From UBA8516 sp964434855 (GTDB taxonomy: Archaea; Thermoproteota; Nitrososphaeria; Nitrososphaerales; Nitrosopumilaceae): a DNA stretch of 7,930 nt. The stretch lies in NCBI GenBank assembly GCA_964434855.1, contig CAYSWR010000040.1, positions 1-7,930 on the forward strand, written 5' to 3'. Positions 4,246-7,930 of this stretch are shown one piece after another (positions within the stretch are counted from its first letter, which is position 1; the number at the start of each line of letters is the position of its first letter). Below the pieces are notes generated by a model that worked only from the letters and a program-made list of their open reading frames with translations, was not told where the DNA came from and did not search any database. A program made the position numbers and the translations under genes.

Positions 4246-5988
4246 CTACTTTCGTGTTACTTGATACACTGCACCGTATTCTTGTGTGCTTGATTCGCCA
4301 GTTACTAATCTGTAATTGTACGAATCAAAAGATTTTACGATCTCATACAATGATTCGCCTATAACTAACCCATTTGGTGGTGCAAATCGGTTAATCTTAG
4401 CACATTTGTTTACTGTAGAACCAAAAATGTCATCAATCGCAGAGGTGGCAATTTTTGCCACTCTTACAGAACCATACGTTGCACTGATTCTATAATCAAA
4501 TGCTGGCAGTCCTTCCTGTTGCATTTTTTTGCTAATATGTGTATTAAGCTCACCAATTTTTAAGCAGCCTTCTAATGCATCTTTAATGGCATCTTTGTCT
4601 TGCGTGTTGGTTTTTGGAAAGTAAAATAACAACGCATCGCCTATATTTTTTACAACAATGCCACCGTGATCACCAATCCAGATGGCCATAGAATTAAGAA
4701 AGATACTATAGAATTTACTTGATTCCAAATCCGTTAAGTTGGCAGTCAGTTTGGTAGATCCTATAACGTCAAGAAAACAAACAAAGTAATTTTCACTTTG
4801 ATCAGAAAATTGTAACAGTACGTCTTGCTGTTGTTTTATAATGTCTTCTCTTTGTCTAATGGCAATTAATGATTCTTGTATCTTTTTTGCCATTGTATCA
4901 AAGGACGAGGATAGTTGTCCTATCTCATCATCTCTTTTTATGTTGGTTCTTATCTCAAAGTTTCCGTTTGCTATCTCATTTGCAGCATCTCGTAGTTTTA
5001 TTATTGGTCTTGAAAGCCGCTTTGACAAGATATATGCAAGCATCACCATCACTACTATTATCACAACTCCTGCAAGAAAGATCTTGTTTTGAAGATTCAA
5101 AATAGGTTCAAATGTCTCAGATTCATCTTTTTCTGCAAGCAAGACAAATCCTAAATCTTTTGCACAATAAGAATGGCTATAGATTGGAATTCCTCGGTAG
5201 TCATTGTATAACCCTCCCATGCTGTCACCCAGTTCAAAACATGTTGATACTGGTAGAGTGTTTACTACTTGATGAAATGCCGCATCTTTTACAAATCGTG
5301 ATTCTGAAATCATCACGCGATCTTTGTTTACAAGATAAACTTCGCCTGTCTTACCTAACCCACTTCTGGTTAACAGAATCTGGTCAAGCTCTACAGTACT
5401 GGTGTCTGCAATTAAAACTCCGGTTGGCTCTTTGCCTTCTATTCCAAAAATCGGTGTGACTACAACCAACTCACGCTCACCTTGAGAAGTTGGTTCTAGT
5501 TCTACAAAAGGCTGAGTTAGTCCTCGAACAAATCTAGGATCTTTTGAAAAATTAGGATTTTCAATTCTACCTAAAGAAAAATAGACAGTTCCATCATTGC
5601 CAATAATTTTTACATCTACTAAACCAATTGAATAACCAACTAATTCACGAAGCGCTTTGACCTCAGTAAAAAAATCACGTTTTTTTTCTTTAATTTTTAA
5701 ATCAAAATCAGGATCACTGTGTAAATTGTTTAATTCATTGACTAGATTATGTACCATAGGTGAAGTAGCTAAGATTTGCGCGTCTTTAATTCTAGTATAA
5801 AATAATGTTCTGACCGCTTCTCCTCTCATCTTTGACTCTTCTATTAGTTGATTTTCTACTCCTTCTTTGAGAGTATTTTGTGCAAAGTTGAAGCTTAATA
5901 CTGCAATGGTTACAAGAGTAATAGATGATACTATCATCACTAGTGAAATTAGTTTTTTATCTAAACTAAATGATAGCCTGCTTGGCAA
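4246..5988 (-). CDS. Membrane sensor with Cache-like domain, HAMP and class III nucleotide cyclase
   Basis: This 580-residue protein has TM1 at about 12-34, an extracytoplasmic Cache-type sensor domain (about 35-300; IIGNDGTVYFSLG and the GVLIADTS strand are typical), TM2 at about 303-321, a HAMP linker (about 322-375, with RPIIKLRDAANEIANG and DEIGQLSSSFD), a short coiled coil, and a class III cyclase domain (about 400-550). Catalytic positions: metal-binding Asp407 (CFLDVIGST) and Asp451 (NIGDALL); adenine-selecting Lys447 and Asp520 (DIFG); transition-state Asn527. The transition-state Arg, four residues after Asn527, is Lys531 instead (VNKCAK). It probably makes cAMP in the cytoplasm when an extracellular signal is bound, if Lys supports catalysis. 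The start is TTG at 5988 because no in-frame ATG exists before the stop at 6016-6018. It is divergent from the antiporter gene. Confidence 0.9.
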   Translation of the reverse strand: MPSRLSFSLDKKLISLVMIVSSITLVTIAVLSFNFAQNTLKEGVENQLIEESKMRGEAVRTLFYTRIKDAQILATSPMVHNLVNELNNLHSDPDFDLKIKEKKRDFFTEVKALRELVGYSIGLVDVKIIGNDGTVYFSLGRIENPNFSKDPRFVRGLTQPFVELEPTSQGERELVVVTPIFGIEGKEPTGVLIADTSTVELDQILLTRSGLGKTGEVYLVNKDRVMISESRFVKDAAFHQVVNTLPVSTCFELGDSMGGLYNDYRGIPIYSHSYCAKDLGFVLLAEKDESETFEPILNLQNKIFLAGVVIIVVMVMLAYILSKRLSRPIIKLRDAANEIANGNFEIRTNIKRDDEIGQLSSSFDTMAKKIQESLIAIRQREDIIKQQQDVLLQFSDQSENYFVCFLDVIGSTKLTANLTDLESSKFYSIFLNSMAIWIGDHGGIVVKNIGDALLFYFPKTNTQDKDAIKDALEGCLKIGELNTHISKKMQQEGLPAFDYRISATYGSVRVAKIATSAIDDIFGSTVNKCAKINRFAPPNGLVIGESLYEIVKSFDSYNYRLVTGESSTQEYGAVYQVTRK

Positions 5989-6135
5989 TAAATTTGCTGA
6001 ACTCCCATACTTACTTTAATGTTATTCTACTTATCACTGTTGAGACAAACTCGATGAAAGAATTCTCAATCTAGTTTTTTATCTTTGACCCAACTTATAT
6101 TGTGTATCTTCATCTTTTGATTATGTGAAGTCTGA
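5989..6135. promoter_or_regulatory. Divergent promoter region, cyclase and antiporter
   Basis: On the minus strand an AT element near 6014-6025 precedes the cyclase TTG by about 30 bases. On the plus strand TTATAT at 6095-6100 predicts transcription from about 6123-6126, giving the antiporter a leader of about 10-13 bases. An inverted repeat TTGAGA (6040-6045) and TCTCAA (6064-6069), 18 bases apart, lies between them and could be an operator or chance. Confidence 0.35.
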
Positions 6136-7359
6136 TTGGCAATTGAATCACATTTTATTCAAATCATAATTGGCGTAGGAATTTTGCTTTTTGCAGCCAA
6201 GCTTATGGCAGAGCTTTTTCATAGATTAAAACTGCCAATAGTGTTAGGTGAACTTTTGGCAGGTATGATGGTGGGTCCATTTGCTCTTGGTTCACTTTTT
6301 GTTTTTGATGGTCAGCCACTGATAAGGATAGATGGCGAACTGCGAATCTTGGGAGAAATTGGTGCAATTGTGATTCTTTTCATAGCAGGACTAGAAGTTA
6401 CTCCAAAAGAATTTCTTCGTGGTGGTAAAGCATCGCTTGTAGTTGCAACAGGTGGTGTGATTGTACCGTTTTTTGTAGGCTTTTTTGTTTTCGAATTGTT
6501 TGGATTTGGTGCTTTTCAGTCCATGCTTATTGCTACTGCCCTTACAGCAACAAGTATTGCAGTTTCAGTTCAAGTATTACGTGAATTTGGCAAACTGCAA
6601 ACTCCAGAAGCACGTCTAATCATAGGTGCTGCAATAATAGATGACATACTTGCTATCGCTGTGTTGTCCGTAGTTAGTTCGCTTGGCACTGCAACAGGTG
6701 ATATCGCTCAGATCGATCCAATACACATAGTTATGGTAATCTTACAAGTGCTTGGTTTCTTTGCAGCATTGCTGATTGGTTCATTGATAATCATACCAAG
6801 AATAGTTGCAAGAAAAATGTGGAAAGCAGAAGGAAGTGTAGAAGGAATTGCCACTGCATTATTTTTTGGCGCAGCTGCGTTAGCTGGAATAATTGGCCTC
6901 TCACCAATTGTTGGTGCGTTTGCAGCAGGAATGGCCTTGTCTTCAAGCAGAGTATTTGAAAAAATTGAACACTATATCAGTAAACTGAGTCTTATCTTTG
7001 CGCCATTATTTTTTGCGTTCATTGGAGCACAAGTTGATTTTAGAGGAGTAAATGCAGAGGTCTTGATGCTAAGTGGTATAATGATAGCAATTGCTGTAGC
7101 TACAAAATTCTTTGGATGTGGATTACCGGCGATGTTATTTCTCAAAGATAAAAGAAAATCAATGCAGGTTGGAATAGGAATGATATCAAGAGGAGAAGTA
7201 GGGTTAATTGTGGCAGGAATTGGGGTAGCGTCAGGAGTTCTTACATCCAACGTGTACTCTACTATTGTGATAATGGTCGCTGTAACCACAATAATTACGC
7301 CATTGTGGTTAAAATCAAGTTACAAAAAAGAGAGTGCACAACAACCACAATCGGTCTAG
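6136..7359 (+). CDS. CPA2-family cation/proton antiporter (NapA/KefB-like membrane domain)
   Basis: This 407-residue integral membrane protein has about 12-13 hydrophobic segments and only a short hydrophilic tail, so it lacks the RCK/TrkA-N domains of full KefB/KefC. Family marks are LPIVLGELLAGMMVGP (33-48), GLEVTP (85-90), the unwound helix-4 segment TATSIAVSV (137-145), the ion-binding pair Asp169-Asp170 (AIIDDILAIAVL), GLSPIVGAFAAG (254-265), Lys324 (ATKFFG) and SRGEVGLI (351-358). The Asp-Asp pair with a helix-10 Lys is the arrangement of electrogenic Na+/H+ antiporters such as NapA, so sodium-proton exchange is the best guess; potassium cannot be excluded. The TTG at 6136 is used because a stop lies immediately upstream in frame; Met24 is too late, as it would remove most of TM1. 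It is divergent from the cyclase gene. Confidence 0.92.
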   Translation: MAIESHFIQIIIGVGILLFAAKLMAELFHRLKLPIVLGELLAGMMVGPFALGSLFVFDGQPLIRIDGELRILGEIGAIVILFIAGLEVTPKEFLRGGKASLVVATGGVIVPFFVGFFVFELFGFGAFQSMLIATALTATSIAVSVQVLREFGKLQTPEARLIIGAAIIDDILAIAVLSVVSSLGTATGDIAQIDPIHIVMVILQVLGFFAALLIGSLIIIPRIVARKMWKAEGSVEGIATALFFGAAALAGIIGLSPIVGAFAAGMALSSSRVFEKIEHYISKLSLIFAPLFFAFIGAQVDFRGVNAEVLMLSGIMIAIAVATKFFGCGLPAMLFLKDKRKSMQVGIGMISRGEVGLIVAGIGVASGVLTSNVYSTIVIMVAVTTIITPLWLKSSYKKESAQQPQSV

Positions 7360-7385
7360 TTTAGTTCCATATCATTCATACGCTA

Positions 7386-7395
7386 TTCTTAAATT
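7386..7395 (+). promoter_or_regulatory. TATA-like box for the exported acidic-repeat protein
   Basis: TTCTTAAATT is centred about 29 bases before the ATG at 7420, which again suggests a leaderless transcript. The 60-base gap after the antiporter stop therefore seems to hold a separate promoter. Confidence 0.35.
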
Positions 7396-7419
7396 CAACA
7401 GTAATTGATCCACACAATA

Positions 7420-7930
7420 ATGAAAATTACTGCCTTTTCAATTTCGTTAATTCTTCTAACAGGCATATTGTCATCTCCAATAGAAGTGTCAAACGCAGAA
7501 TCTATTCAATTGGAAAATGAATTAACTGTCACTACTCAAACAGATACTGAATCTAAACAAAATGAAACATCAGAACAAGATATCTCAAGTATTGTACACG
7601 AGGCAATTCTTCTTTTCAAACAACAAAGAGAAGAAACAATTAACACAATTAAAGAATGTCAAGAAAACATTCAGAATGCATCTCCAGAGAATAGACAACA
7701 AGCACGAGACAATTGCCGAACTAGCCTAAATGAAATTAAAGAATTCTACAAAGAGATGAGAGATCAAATCAGAGAGTTACTCCAAGAAAACAGAGACACT
7801 GTGAAGGCTTTGATAAAAGAAACAAAAGCAAGCCTAGTTGGAGGGAGCATGGTAACCCATGATGAATCAGACACGGAAGATACTGATGAATCAGATACAG
7901 AAGATACTGATGAATCAGATACAGAAGATA
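7420..7930 (+). CDS. Exported helical protein with acidic octapeptide repeats (3' end outside window)
   Basis: The frame opens at ATG 7420 and is still open at the window edge, 170 residues so far. Residues 1-26 form a Sec signal peptide (hydrophobic FSISLILLTGIL, likely cleavage after SNA). Residues 27-57 are a Thr/Gln/Glu-rich linker. Residues 58-138 are strongly helical and charged, with two Cys (Cys80 in KECQ and Cys99 in DNCR) that could form a disulfide bridging a helical hairpin in the oxidising exterior. From residue 148 the chain enters tandem DESDTEDT octapeptides, three seen, the last incomplete. Such acidic repeats are commonly extended, cation-binding spacers in surface proteins. 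The function and any C-terminal anchor cannot be judged. No known family is recognised. Confidence 0.8.
   Translation, partial: MKITAFSISLILLTGILSSPIEVSNAESIQLENELTVTTQTDTESKQNETSEQDISSIVHEAILLFKQQREETINTIKECQENIQNASPENRQQARDNCRTSLNEIKEFYKEMRDQIRELLQENRDTVKALIKETKASLVGGSMVTHDESDTEDTDESDTEDTDESDTED
7861..7930 (+). repeat. 24-bp in-frame tandem repeat
   Basis: The unit GATGAATCAGATACAGAAGA plus TACT is present at 7861-7884, 7885-7908 and 7909-7930 (cut by the window edge). Copy 1 differs from copy 2 by two synonymous changes (GAC for GAT, ACG for ACA); copies 2 and 3 are identical as far as seen. It encodes DESDTEDT, and because the length is a multiple of three, copy-number changes keep the frame. 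Confidence 0.95.

Noticed and set aside
4841..5459. Several plus-strand open frames within the cyclase gene
   Set aside because: They are antisense shadows of the HAMP and sensor coding sequence, Leu/Ser-rich and without domain features.
6123..6128. Start-stop element (ATG TGA) at the predicted transcript start of the antiporter
   Set aside because: It is a six-base coincidence that is easily expected by chance, and the transcription start is only estimated.
6972..7289. Minus-strand open frame within the antiporter gene
   Set aside because: It is a shadow of transmembrane coding sequence, with a Thr/Ile/Pro-rich translation typical of antisense to hydrophobic helices.
7861..7930. CRISPR array
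   Set aside because: The repeats are directly adjacent with no spacers, in frame within an open coding sequence, and translate to a regular acidic octapeptide.

Overview
The window looks like part of a genome from an ammonia-oxidising-type archaeon (Nitrososphaerota/Thaumarchaeota, near Nitrosopumilus, Nitrosarchaeum or Nitrosotenuis). The evidence is AT-rich DNA, short monocistronic genes, and archaeal TATA-like boxes about 25-29 bases before many start codons (leaderless transcripts). The gene content also fits: a PAC2-family protein, a GYD-domain protein, a tiny C2H2 zinc-finger protein, a membrane class III nucleotide cyclase and small secreted helical proteins. This assignment is an inference; no rRNA or other taxonomic marker is present.

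Layout. 1-277 (-): 5' end of an MBL-fold hydrolase that is cut by the window edge and carries a one-base frameshift just before its metal-binding motif. 381-656 (-): GYD-domain protein, divergent from 760-1155 (+), a 131-residue protein of unknown function. 1156-1463: a 308-base gap holding a T7 tract, a TATA-like box, a small palindrome/micro-ORF and a strongly structured GC-rich block (1337-1427), probably an undescribed RNA, directly before a Fe/Mn superoxide dismutase (1464-2087, +). 2197-2412 (+): small CxxC protein, convergent with a winged-helix regulator (2421-2828, -). The regulator is divergent from a secreted Ala/Lys-rich helical protein (2888-3268, +). 3341-3463 (-): a 40-residue C2H2 zinc-finger protein. 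3517-4203 (-): PAC2-family protein. 4246-5988 (-): two-TM sensor with extracytoplasmic domain, HAMP and class III cyclase domain. 6136-7359 (+): CPA2 cation/proton antiporter. 7420 to the edge (+): exported helical protein entering an acidic 24-bp tandem repeat.

How the parts may work together. The genes mostly have their own promoters and do not form one operon. Stress and signalling functions dominate: superoxide removal, a probable sulfur/glyoxalase-type hydrolase, a membrane cyclase divergent from an ion antiporter, and a regulator divergent from an envelope protein. The most notable items are the structured RNA candidate before sod, the unlisted zinc-finger microprotein, and the cyclase whose catalytic arginine position is lysine.
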